DNA from: CAZJDM01 sp964544765
Lineage (GTDB): Bacteria; Bdellovibrionota_B; Oligoflexia; CAYFLR01
DNA length: 9,310 bases
Direction of reading: 5' to 3'
NCBI GenBank assembly: GCA_964544765.1
Contig: CAZJDM010000165.1
Location: 1 to 9,310, forward strand
The notes under the pieces are model-generated. The model worked only from the letters and a program-made list of their open reading frames with translations. It had not been told where the DNA came from and made no database searches. The first letter of the stretch is position 1; every line of letters starts with the position of its first letter. A program made the position numbers and the translations under genes. Below, one piece after another: positions 1 to 5,830 of this stretch.

Positions 1-1
1 A

Positions 2-287
2 GTTACGGCTCATGTTAATCCTGCTAAAGTTAGTCGTTTTTTAGGACAATGGTGAAGATCTAACCCCTCCCATAATGGCCGGTGTCGGTATTTATTTGAC
101 TTACTGCTTAGTTTTAATTTCCATGGCATTTGTAACCAACGTTAGTTACGTGGTAGCTTTTAGGCAATTTAGCATACCTATCGGCACCATATTAAGCGTG
201 GTCATTTTAAAAGAGTCCTCCTATCCCGCCAAATATATCGGAGTCTTTACTATATTTATTGGATTAATGTTGGTTGGATTGGGCTGA
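2..287 (+). pseudogene. C-terminal remnant of an EamA/DMT-family membrane transporter, apparently frameshifted
   Basis: The open stretch ending at the TGA at 285-287 encodes two hydrophobic segments separated by VAFRQFSIPIG and followed by ILKESSYPAKYIG. This is the typical end of the second EamA domain of drug/metabolite transporters (conserved Ser-x-Pro-x-Gly and LxE motifs). The first Met in that frame is at 75, which would give only 70 residues against about 280-300 for the family. The frame is blocked upstream by a TAG at 42-44. A second frame, open from base 2 to a TGA at 53-55, encodes a hydrophilic stretch ending FLGQW, which is what usually precedes this helix pair. Joining the two needs a one-base frameshift near 50-60. 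The remainder lies outside the window. The family call for the 3' part is fairly firm; the frameshift is inferred and could be a sequencing error. The substrate cannot be told. Confidence 0.5.
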
Positions 288-1067
288 TAGACCATTACAA
301 CCTGGTTCTCCAACACCTTTTCTTAATTTCCTATAAAATTTTCTCATTTTATCTGTCAATAAGTGTGCATTGGGATTTATTTCAAAATCCCCAGGAGGAT
401 TAGCGGCTAGAAAATCATTAGCACTGCGCGGTTTAAAGCGCATAAATCGAAAAGGGGACCTAGAATTTTTATTTTCTCTTCTATCTATGTTAACCACCCA
501 TGTTGCATAGTAATCGTAATTCATTAAAACGATTTTTCCTAAACTACCTCTCTCCCCTATGAAGATCGATCTTAATACTTCATCAGGTTGAATTGATTCT
601 CCTTTCTGAATGAAATAAAGATTAATTTTAGAATTAGGGTAGGTTTTTGCAAAATATATAAAAAAAAGCTTTAGTAAAGATTCCATAGTTTCAAATTGAT
701 CAACAGCCCTAACCAGAACTATTTCTCTATTACCTATCAATGCTTTTTTAGGAAACATACGTTTAATTACCAATTCTTTCTTTCGAGTTTGTGAACCAAC
801 TAAACCAAATGATTTTGTAATAGGTACTTCTTTTAAATATGAATCTTCGATATCCGGTTCTGGAAGCATTACACGTACTGCCGCGTTAATCAAAGCTGTT
901 GATAATCCTAAGCCAACAATAAAGTGAGAGCTTGGTGGAAAGATCTGAAGCAAATTCTGAGCATGAAAAATCGCTCTTTCCCCCACTTTTCTGTTAAACT
1001 TTGGTTTGGCGTCAATGCGATTTAAATTGAGAATAATTAAAATGATAAAAATATATTTTAGAGTCAT
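264..1067 (-). CDS. Hypothetical exported protein with N-terminal signal peptide
   Basis: I do not recognise a family for this 267-residue protein. Residues 1-20 form a classic Sec signal peptide: Lys at position 4, a hydrophobic core IFIILIILNL, and likely cleavage after IDA before KPKF. This also supports the ATG at 1067 as the start, although no clear Shine-Dalgarno sequence precedes it. The mature part is basic. It has a mildly hydrophobic stretch around residues 47-65 (FIVGLGLSTALINAAVRV), probably not a true membrane helix. A central section is rich in alternating beta-like hydrophobics (KINLYFIQKG, GKIVLMNYDYYATWVVNI), and the C-terminal third is strongly cationic (MRKFYRKLRKG). The only cysteine lies near the C-terminus (GEPGCNG), and no lipobox or catalytic motif is visible. 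The gene stands alone on this strand, and its 3' end overlaps the transporter remnant by 24 bases. It is probably periplasmic or envelope-associated; function unknown. Confidence 0.75.
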   Translation of the reverse strand: MTLKYIFIILIILNLNRIDAKPKFNRKVGERAIFHAQNLLQIFPPSSHFIVGLGLSTALINAAVRVMLPEPDIEDSYLKEVPITKSFGLVGSQTRKKELVIKRMFPKKALIGNREIVLVRAVDQFETMESLLKLFFIYFAKTYPNSKINLYFIQKGESIQPDEVLRSIFIGERGSLGKIVLMNYDYYATWVVNIDRRENKNSRSPFRFMRFKPRSANDFLAANPPGDFEINPNAHLLTDKMRKFYRKLRKGVGEPGCNGLSAQSNQH

Positions 1068-1168
1068 TAAAAGTCTAGTATTTTACATTCATAACCAACA
1101 TTGATAGAAACTTTCCATCAACGAAAGCAATAAATAAATTATGATGTCTTATTTTAAAACCAACTTAC

Positions 1169-1224
1169 TGTGGAGTAGCACCACAATGCACTAATTGTCA
1201 ATAAAAGAAACACGGGTAGTGCAT
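1169..1224. repeat. Adjoining inverted repeats upstream of the acyl-CoA dehydrogenase gene
   Basis: Two dyads lie side by side. TGTGG (1169-1173) pairs with CCACA (1181-1185) across a 7-base loop. Directly next to it, ATGCACTA (1186-1193) pairs perfectly with TAGTGCAT (1217-1224) across 23 bases. They sit about 100-160 bases before the dehydrogenase start in a 260-base region without genes. There is no T-run after them, so neither is a convincing intrinsic terminator. They could be operator half-sites or a structured leader. The dyads are seen directly; any function is a guess. Confidence 0.35.
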
Positions 1225-1246
1225 ATAAGAAAAACTAAATTTCCTA

Positions 1247-1278
1247 TTGACTTTATCATTCTCAAAGTTATTTTTAAT
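1247..1278 (+). promoter_or_regulatory. Weak candidate promoter for the acyl-CoA dehydrogenase/synthetase operon
   Basis: A TTGACT hexamer at 1247-1252 matches a sigma70 -35 box at five of six bases. Downstream is an A/T-rich stretch, TTATTTTTAAT (1268-1278). It has no good -10 box at 17 bp; TTATTT is at 15 bp and TTTAAT at 20 bp. The position, about 50-80 bases before the start codon, is reasonable, but the match is weak. Confidence 0.25.
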
Positions 1279-1315
1279 AGCCAACAATGTATTGCGCAAT
1301 TTATGTCTTAGTCCA

Positions 1316-1322
1316 AAGGAGG
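1316..1322 (+). promoter_or_regulatory. Strong Shine-Dalgarno fixing a GTG start
   Basis: AAGGAGG, within AAAGGAGGGG at 1315-1324, lies five bases before the GTG at 1328. This site, together with the family-typical N-terminus NFDLTEEQ, decides the start. A TTG further upstream in the same frame (1247) would add 27 residues that do not resemble the family. Confidence 0.85.
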
Positions 1323-1327
1323 GGAAC

Positions 1328-2497
1328 GTGAATTTTGACCTAACAGAAGAGCAGAGCTTACTAAAAGAAACTGTACGATCTTTCGCTGAAAATGAAATTA
1401 GACCTGCTATGAAAGAACTTGATAAACAAGAATCCTTTTCTACCCCGATAACCCAAACAATGTTTGATTTAGGTTTATTTGGTATATTTGTCAGTGAAAG
1501 ATATGGTGGTTCTGGTCTTGATTATCTATCCTACATCCTGGTAGTTGAAGAACTTGCCCGAGTTAATGCCTCATTTGCTGCTACCATTGCGGCTGGTAAT
1601 TCTTTAGGTATAGGACCTATATATTATTTTGGTTCGGATGAACAAAAAAGCAAATACCTGCCAGATCTTTGCCGAGGCAACAAACTTTGGGGATTTGGAC
1701 TCACCGAACCTGAAGCAGGATCTGATTCTTACAGTTCTAAAACAACCGGCTCTTTTAACAACGGTCAAATTACCCTAAATGGTTCCAAAATTTTTATTAC
1801 CAACGCTTCATCTCCTCTTACTTGGGGCTCAACTGTCCAATTCGTAAGTGGTAAAAATGACAAAGGTAAACCCGAAATTAGCTGTGTTCTGGTTGAAAAC
1901 GACACACCAGGATTCACTCAAAAAACCATGAAGAATAAAATGGTATGGCGTTCATCAAATACGGCTGAGTTATATTTTGAAAACTGCTCTGTAAATGAAG
2001 ATCAATTATTAGGTGAAAGAGGAGAAGGATTTAAACAGATGATGTCCACCTTAGATAGAGGACGTCTTTCTATCGCGGCAATGGGCCTAGGTGGAGCTCA
2101 AGGAGCATACGAATTAGCTCTTAAATACTCCCAAGATAGAGTTCAGTTTAATACACCTTTATGTCAAATGCCGGTAAACGCGGCAAAACTTGCTGATATG
2201 GCCACTCAGATCGAAGCCGCTAGAGCTTTATTATATAAAGCTTGCTGGGCAATAGACAACCAAAAACCTTTCGCCAAACTTTCAGCAATGGCCAAATTAA
2301 TGTGCTCGGAAGTAATGCATCTTTGCGCCGACCACTGTATTCAACTACATGGTGGATACGGCCTTATGGAAGAATATGACGCAGCCATGTTTTATCGGGA
2401 TCAAAAATTACTTGAAATCGGTGAAGGTACTTCTGAAATTCAAAGAATGGTAATTTCACGATATATTGGATGTTATGGAGATGTTAAGGAACGGTGA
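1328..2497 (+). CDS. Acyl-CoA dehydrogenase (short-chain/butyryl-type flavoprotein)
   Basis: This FAD enzyme oxidises an acyl-CoA to the trans-2-enoyl-CoA and passes electrons to electron-transfer flavoprotein; it is cytoplasmic. With the GTG start it has 389 residues, normal for the family. The helical N-terminal domain opens NFDLTEEQ. The beta-domain signature GLTEPEAGSD lies around residues 124-133. The C-terminal helical domain contains LHGGYG (340-345) and ends with EGTSEIQR, whose Glu (E366) occupies the catalytic-base position of the SCAD/MCAD group. One deviation is EYDAAMFYRD: Met354 stands where family members usually have Arg or Lys in the second signature pattern. The next gene starts 31 bases after the stop, or overlaps it if an earlier start is used, so the two are likely co-transcribed. 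The chain length or branching of the substrate cannot be read from sequence; short or branched acyl-CoA is likely. Confidence 0.93.
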   Translation: MNFDLTEEQSLLKETVRSFAENEIRPAMKELDKQESFSTPITQTMFDLGLFGIFVSERYGGSGLDYLSYILVVEELARVNASFAATIAAGNSLGIGPIYYFGSDEQKSKYLPDLCRGNKLWGFGLTEPEAGSDSYSSKTTGSFNNGQITLNGSKIFITNASSPLTWGSTVQFVSGKNDKGKPEISCVLVENDTPGFTQKTMKNKMVWRSSNTAELYFENCSVNEDQLLGERGEGFKQMMSTLDRGRLSIAAMGLGGAQGAYELALKYSQDRVQFNTPLCQMPVNAAKLADMATQIEAARALLYKACWAIDNQKPFAKLSAMAKLMCSEVMHLCADHCIQLHGGYGLMEEYDAAMFYRDQKLLEIGEGTSEIQRMVISRYIGCYGDVKER

Positions 2498-2528
2498 AAA
2501 AGGTGAAGTTAGAGAAATGGGGATTTTA

Positions 2529-4454
2529 ATGATTAAAAAGGATAATCATACTTGGGTACCTTCTGACGATTTTATTAAAACCACTAACATTTATAAAATC
2601 ATGAAAGAATTACAGATCGACTCTTATCAAGATTTTTACGCGTGGTCGGTTAAGAACTACGAAGAGTTTTGGCAATTGATGACAAAAATCCTTAAAATAC
2701 CATTTAAAAAACCCTTTACCCAAACTCTGTCAACTCCTCAAAAGGATAAGCAGGTATATAATTGGTTTTCAGATGGAGAACTAAATATTGCCGATGCCTG
2801 TTTTAGCTTTGAAAACTTCGATAACTTTAGTAATTCTGATAGTAATGATAATGGCAAAAATGATCATGAAAAAATTAATAGTAAAAAAAATAAAAAAAAT
2901 GAAAAAGCAATTTTATACAGAAACGAAGGAGAAACCGGTCTTTCTTATCTTACATATAACGAGTTAAATCGATTATCTAATCAAGTAGCCAATAGCTTAG
3001 TAAAAATGGGCGTTAAGGCAAAAGATGCCGTGGCTGTATGTATGCCTATGATTCCTGAATCGGTGGCTATATATTTGGGAATTATTAAAATGGGTGCCAG
3101 TGTTGTGTCTATTGCTGATAGTTTTTCTCCCCAAGAAATCCAAAAGCGACTGCAAATTGCTCAATCTAAGGTAATATTTACCATGGACCATATTGTAAGA
3201 GGCGGTAAACAATTGCCTCTGTTTGAAAAAATCCAATCTGGTCAAGATACTATAACCATAGTTTTATCAGCCCTGCCAAAATTTAATGTTTCCTTACGAG
3301 GGCAGGATTCTACTTGGAACGATTTTCTTAAGGGAGCCAGTGATCAGTTTGAATCTGTTAGTTGCTCTCCGGAGCACATATCTAATATCCTATTTTCTTC
3401 AGGTACTACAAGTGATCCTAAAGCCATTCCTTGGACCCACACAACACCCTTAAAATGTGCTGTGGACGGCTATTTACATCATAACATCAAAGAGAGAGAT
3501 GTTGTCTGCTGGCCTACTAATATCGGTTGGATGATGGGTCCTTGGTTAATATATGCCAGCCTTATTAATCGTGCGACAATAGCCCTGTACAATGGAGCTC
3601 CAACTGGTAGTGATTTTGGAACGTTCGTACAGGACACTAAAGTAAATATGTTAGGGGTAGTACCCAGCTTAGTAAAGGCATGGAAAAAAACTCAGTGCAT
3701 GGAAAAATTAGACTGGTCATCAATTTGTGCTTTTAGTTCAACGGGTGAGTGTTCCAATCCGGAAGATATGTGTTATTTAATGATGTTAGGCGGTAACAAA
3801 CCTATCATCGAATATTGCGGTGGTACAGAAATTGGAGGAGGTTATATTACCAGCACTGTAGTTCAAACTAACGTTCCCTCCACCTTTTCAACTCCAGCTT
3901 TAGGCTCAAATTTCATTATATTGGATGAGGAGGGAAATAAGTCACAAATGGGTGAAGTGTTTTTAATACCGCCCTCAATTGGACTTTCTAATACCTTATT
4001 AAATAAGGATCATCAAAAAGTTTACTACGAGGGATGCCCTGTACATTCTGAGGCTAAGCATCTTCGTCGTCATGGTGACCAAATCGAAGTCCTCGAAGAC
4101 GGTTATTTTAGGGCTCATGGACGGGTTGATGACACTATGAATCTAGGAGGAATCAAAGTAAGTTCAGCTGAAATAGAACAAGTCTTAAACACCCTAAAAG
4201 AAGTAAAAGAAACTGCAGCAATTAGTTATTCCAACCATGGTCCTAGTCAACTGGTAATATATGCTGCACTTTTTGAGAACGAAATATCAAGTGATTCTTT
4301 AAAAACGAAAATGCAAGACATCATCAAAACCAGATTGAATCCCCTTTTCAAAATATCTGATTTAATAATTGTCGACCAACTACCTCGTACAGCATCCAAT
4401 AAAGTCATGCGACGAGAAATTCGTAGTACCTATCTTTCAAACAGTGGTGGATAG
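2529..4454 (+). CDS. AMP-forming acyl-CoA synthetase (ANL superfamily), AAE17/AAE18-like
   Basis: This enzyme activates a carboxylate with ATP to an acyl-adenylate and transfers it to CoA. Numbered from the ATG at 2529 (641 residues), the P-loop SSGTTSDPK is at 290-298, the adenylate-binding EYCGGTE at 428-434, the hinge and C-terminal-domain HGRVDDTMNLGGIK at 530-543, and the acyl-transfer lysine at K625 in PRTASNKVMRR (Asn where Gly is usual). CWPTNIGWMMGPW and FSSTGECSN resemble plant acyl-activating enzymes AAE17/AAE18 as I remember them, rather than plain acetyl-CoA synthetase. The start is uncertain: in-frame ATGs also occur at 2475, 2481 and 2517, and I chose 2529 because GGGGA at 2519-2523 is well spaced. 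Residues 96-126 are a Ser/Asn/Asp/Lys-rich low-complexity insert before the adenylation core. It probably forms an operon with the dehydrogenase and feeds it acyl-CoA. The substrate is unknown. Confidence 0.9.
   Translation: MIKKDNHTWVPSDDFIKTTNIYKIMKELQIDSYQDFYAWSVKNYEEFWQLMTKILKIPFKKPFTQTLSTPQKDKQVYNWFSDGELNIADACFSFENFDNFSNSDSNDNGKNDHEKINSKKNKKNEKAILYRNEGETGLSYLTYNELNRLSNQVANSLVKMGVKAKDAVAVCMPMIPESVAIYLGIIKMGASVVSIADSFSPQEIQKRLQIAQSKVIFTMDHIVRGGKQLPLFEKIQSGQDTITIVLSALPKFNVSLRGQDSTWNDFLKGASDQFESVSCSPEHISNILFSSGTTSDPKAIPWTHTTPLKCAVDGYLHHNIKERDVVCWPTNIGWMMGPWLIYASLINRATIALYNGAPTGSDFGTFVQDTKVNMLGVVPSLVKAWKKTQCMEKLDWSSICAFSSTGECSNPEDMCYLMMLGGNKPIIEYCGGTEIGGGYITSTVVQTNVPSTFSTPALGSNFIILDEEGNKSQMGEVFLIPPSIGLSNTLLNKDHQKVYYEGCPVHSEAKHLRRHGDQIEVLEDGYFRAHGRVDDTMNLGGIKVSSAEIEQVLNTLKEVKETAAISYSNHGPSQLVIYAALFENEISSDSLKTKMQDIIKTRLNPLFKISDLIIVDQLPRTASNKVMRREIRSTYLSNSGG
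2814..2906 (+). repeat. Low-complexity A-rich insert within the acyl-CoA synthetase gene
   Basis: This stretch is built almost wholly of Asn, Ser, Asp and Lys codons. It ends with two runs of eight A (2883-2890 and 2892-2899) separated by a single T. The reading frame stays open through it. It looks like a simple-sequence expansion forming a disordered linker between the N-terminal cap and the adenylation core. Confidence 0.7.
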
Positions 4455-4490
4455 GAAAAAGCTTTTTTATACCAAATATTTCAGTTACAT

Positions 4491-4519
4491 TTGATTGTCA
4501 AAATAAACTTTGTTATAGT
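4491..4519 (+). promoter_or_regulatory. Sigma70-type promoter for the moeA-moaA-acr3 operon
   Basis: TTGATT at 4491-4496 (-35) and TATAGT at 4514-4519 (-10; one mismatch to TATAAT) are separated by 17 bp. They lie 40 bases before the moeA start in the 104-base gap after the synthetase gene. The -35 box is the first half of a short dyad, TTGA-TTG-TCAA. No strong terminator precedes it; the AAAAAGCTTTTTT at 4456-4468 has only a two-G/C core. Confidence 0.55.
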
Positions 4520-4544
4520 GGACGCTTGATATAAAGCATTGACC

Positions 4545-4550
4545 AGGAGG
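4545..4550 (+). promoter_or_regulatory. Ribosome binding site of moeA
   Basis: A perfect AGGAGG ends eight bases before the ATG at 4559. It fixes the moeA start and suggests efficient initiation. Confidence 0.8.
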
Positions 4551-4558
4551 AAAAACCT

Positions 4559-5731
4559 ATGATTCCCTTATCCCAAGCTCTTGATTTAGTACTTAATACT
4601 GCTAAACCTTTGAATCCTGAGCATATCGATATCGAACAAGCACTAGGAAGAGTATTAGCTGAAAATGTTACATCAGACATTGACATGCCCCCTTTTAATA
4701 AAGCGTTGATGGACGGGTATGCTTGTAACAAAAGTGACATAGCCAACCCTCTACCGATTGTAGAGACTATTTCAGCAGGTCATCCACCTACTAAGGCACT
4801 TGGTCCAAACCAATGTTCCAAAATCATGACTGGCGCAATGTTACCAAAAGGAGCTAATTGTGTCTTCATGGTAGAATACTCAAGAGAAGTATCCTCCAAT
4901 AAAGTGTTATTTACCGGTAAGAATACAAATGACAATATTTCTTATCAAGGACAACTAGTCAAAAAAGGTGAGCAGGTCCTAAAAAAGGGCTGTCTTATTA
5001 AACCTCAACATATTGGAGTGTTAGCAACAGTAGGACACGTAAAACCACTAGTCTACCGACAACCCAAAGTAGGAATTATTGCTACTGGAGATGAATTAGT
5101 AGCTCCTAATGAAAAACCTCAAATTTCTCAAATAAGAGATAGTAATAGTTTACAATTACTGGCCCAAACCAGACAAGTTGGAGCAATTCCTACCTATTAC
5201 GGTATAATTAAAGATGATAAGAAGGCTCTAGAAGAAGAAATTGATACAGCCTTAAAAGAAAATGATCTGGTAATTCTATCCGGTGGGGTTTCGATGGGTG
5301 ATCTGGATTTAGTCAGCGATATCCTTTCTCAAAAATGCGGGGGATTGTTATTTGATCGGGTACAAATTAAACCGGGAAAGCCAACTGTATTTGGCACCTA
5401 TCAAAACAAATATTGTTTTGGTTTACCTGGCAATCCAGTGTCAGCCTTTGTTATTTTTACTTTATTAGTAAAACCTTTTTTATATAAATTGATGAGGCAT
5501 GATTATCAACCTAGCGATGTAAAAATGAATTTACCTACATCTATTAATAACAAAAAAGCAGATCGAGAAAGATGGATCCCAGTTCTGGTCCAAGACTCTT
5601 GTCCCATCCCTTTGCGTTATCAAGGATCATCTCATATAGACGCTCTTTCTTACGCTGATGGTTTGATTTCAATACCCACTAATGTACAATCTCTTCCTAA
5701 AGGTACAACCGTTGATGTTAGATCGATATAA
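4559..5731 (+). CDS. moeA: Molybdopterin molybdotransferase MoeA
   Basis: MoeA inserts molybdate (in some organisms tungstate) into adenylylated molybdopterin, the last step of basic molybdenum-cofactor synthesis, in the cytoplasm. Its 390 residues fit the family (E. coli about 410). Visible motifs are PPFNKALMDGYA (44-55, with the functional Asp at 52), GIIATGDEL (172-180), SGGVSMGDLD (241-250), IKPGKPTVFG (270-279) and GLPGNPVSAF (288-297). The C-terminal domain IV ends around GLISIPTNVQSLPKGTTVDV. An oddity is residues 130-144 (QGQLVKKGEQVLKKG): family members usually have Arg residues and GED here, and this protein has GEQ, so the position matching Asp142 of E. coli MoeA appears to be Gln. 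The gene is first in a likely operon with a moaA-like gene 77 bases downstream. The last 10 codons and the stop lie in the first unit of a tandem repeat that runs into the next gene. Confidence 0.93.
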   Translation: MIPLSQALDLVLNTAKPLNPEHIDIEQALGRVLAENVTSDIDMPPFNKALMDGYACNKSDIANPLPIVETISAGHPPTKALGPNQCSKIMTGAMLPKGANCVFMVEYSREVSSNKVLFTGKNTNDNISYQGQLVKKGEQVLKKGCLIKPQHIGVLATVGHVKPLVYRQPKVGIIATGDELVAPNEKPQISQIRDSNSLQLLAQTRQVGAIPTYYGIIKDDKKALEEEIDTALKENDLVILSGGVSMGDLDLVSDILSQKCGGLLFDRVQIKPGKPTVFGTYQNKYCFGLPGNPVSAFVIFTLLVKPFLYKLMRHDYQPSDVKMNLPTSINNKKADRERWIPVLVQDSCPIPLRYQGSSHIDALSYADGLISIPTNVQSLPKGTTVDVRSI

Positions 5732-5830
5732 AAGAACAATTGTAGATATTAAGTCAAATTTATTAAAACAACTAAAGATGTTGAACCAATTTAAAGGAAC
5801 AACCATTAATGTTGGACCAATTTAATAGAA
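5699..5830 (+). repeat. Four degenerate 31-32 bp tandem repeats bridging moeA stop and moaA start
   Basis: The units begin near 5699, 5730, 5762 and 5793. The anchor ACAA recurs at 5705, 5736, 5768 and 5799, and GATGTT or a variant at 5714, 5745, 5777 and 5808, giving periods of 31, 32 and 31. Units 1 and 4 match at 24 of 31 bases by hand alignment, and the likeness runs on a few bases past unit 4. Unit 1 encodes the MoeA tail KGTTVDVRSI-stop. Read in the corresponding phase, unit 4 would give KGTTINVGPI-stop. Unit 4 also carries the moaA Shine-Dalgarno and start codon. There are no spacers between units. Confidence 0.7.

Noticed and set aside
1247..1327. A 27-residue N-terminal extension of the acyl-CoA dehydrogenase from a TTG start
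   Set aside because: The extension is unlike the family, while a strong Shine-Dalgarno lies right before the GTG at 1328, where the conserved NFDLTEEQ begins.
2466..2528. Starting the acyl-CoA synthetase at an upstream TTG or at the ATGs at 2475, 2481 or 2517
   Set aside because: These add a short charged segment without family resemblance and mostly overlap the dehydrogenase end. The ATG at 2529 with GGGGA is better placed, though 2517 cannot be excluded.
4456..4468. AAAAAGCTTTTTT as an intrinsic terminator after the synthetase gene
   Set aside because: The stem is almost all A-T with a two-base G/C core and no room for a loop.
4491..4501. TTGA-TTG-TCAA as an FNR/CRP-type operator
   Set aside because: The half-sites are separated by only three bases; FNR sites need TTGAT-N4-ATCAA. 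The sequence is better explained as part of a -35 box.
5699..5830. The ~31-base periodic repeat as a CRISPR array
   Set aside because: The units are contiguous with no spacers, are degenerate, lack dyad symmetry and overlap two coding ends, so this is a tandem duplication.
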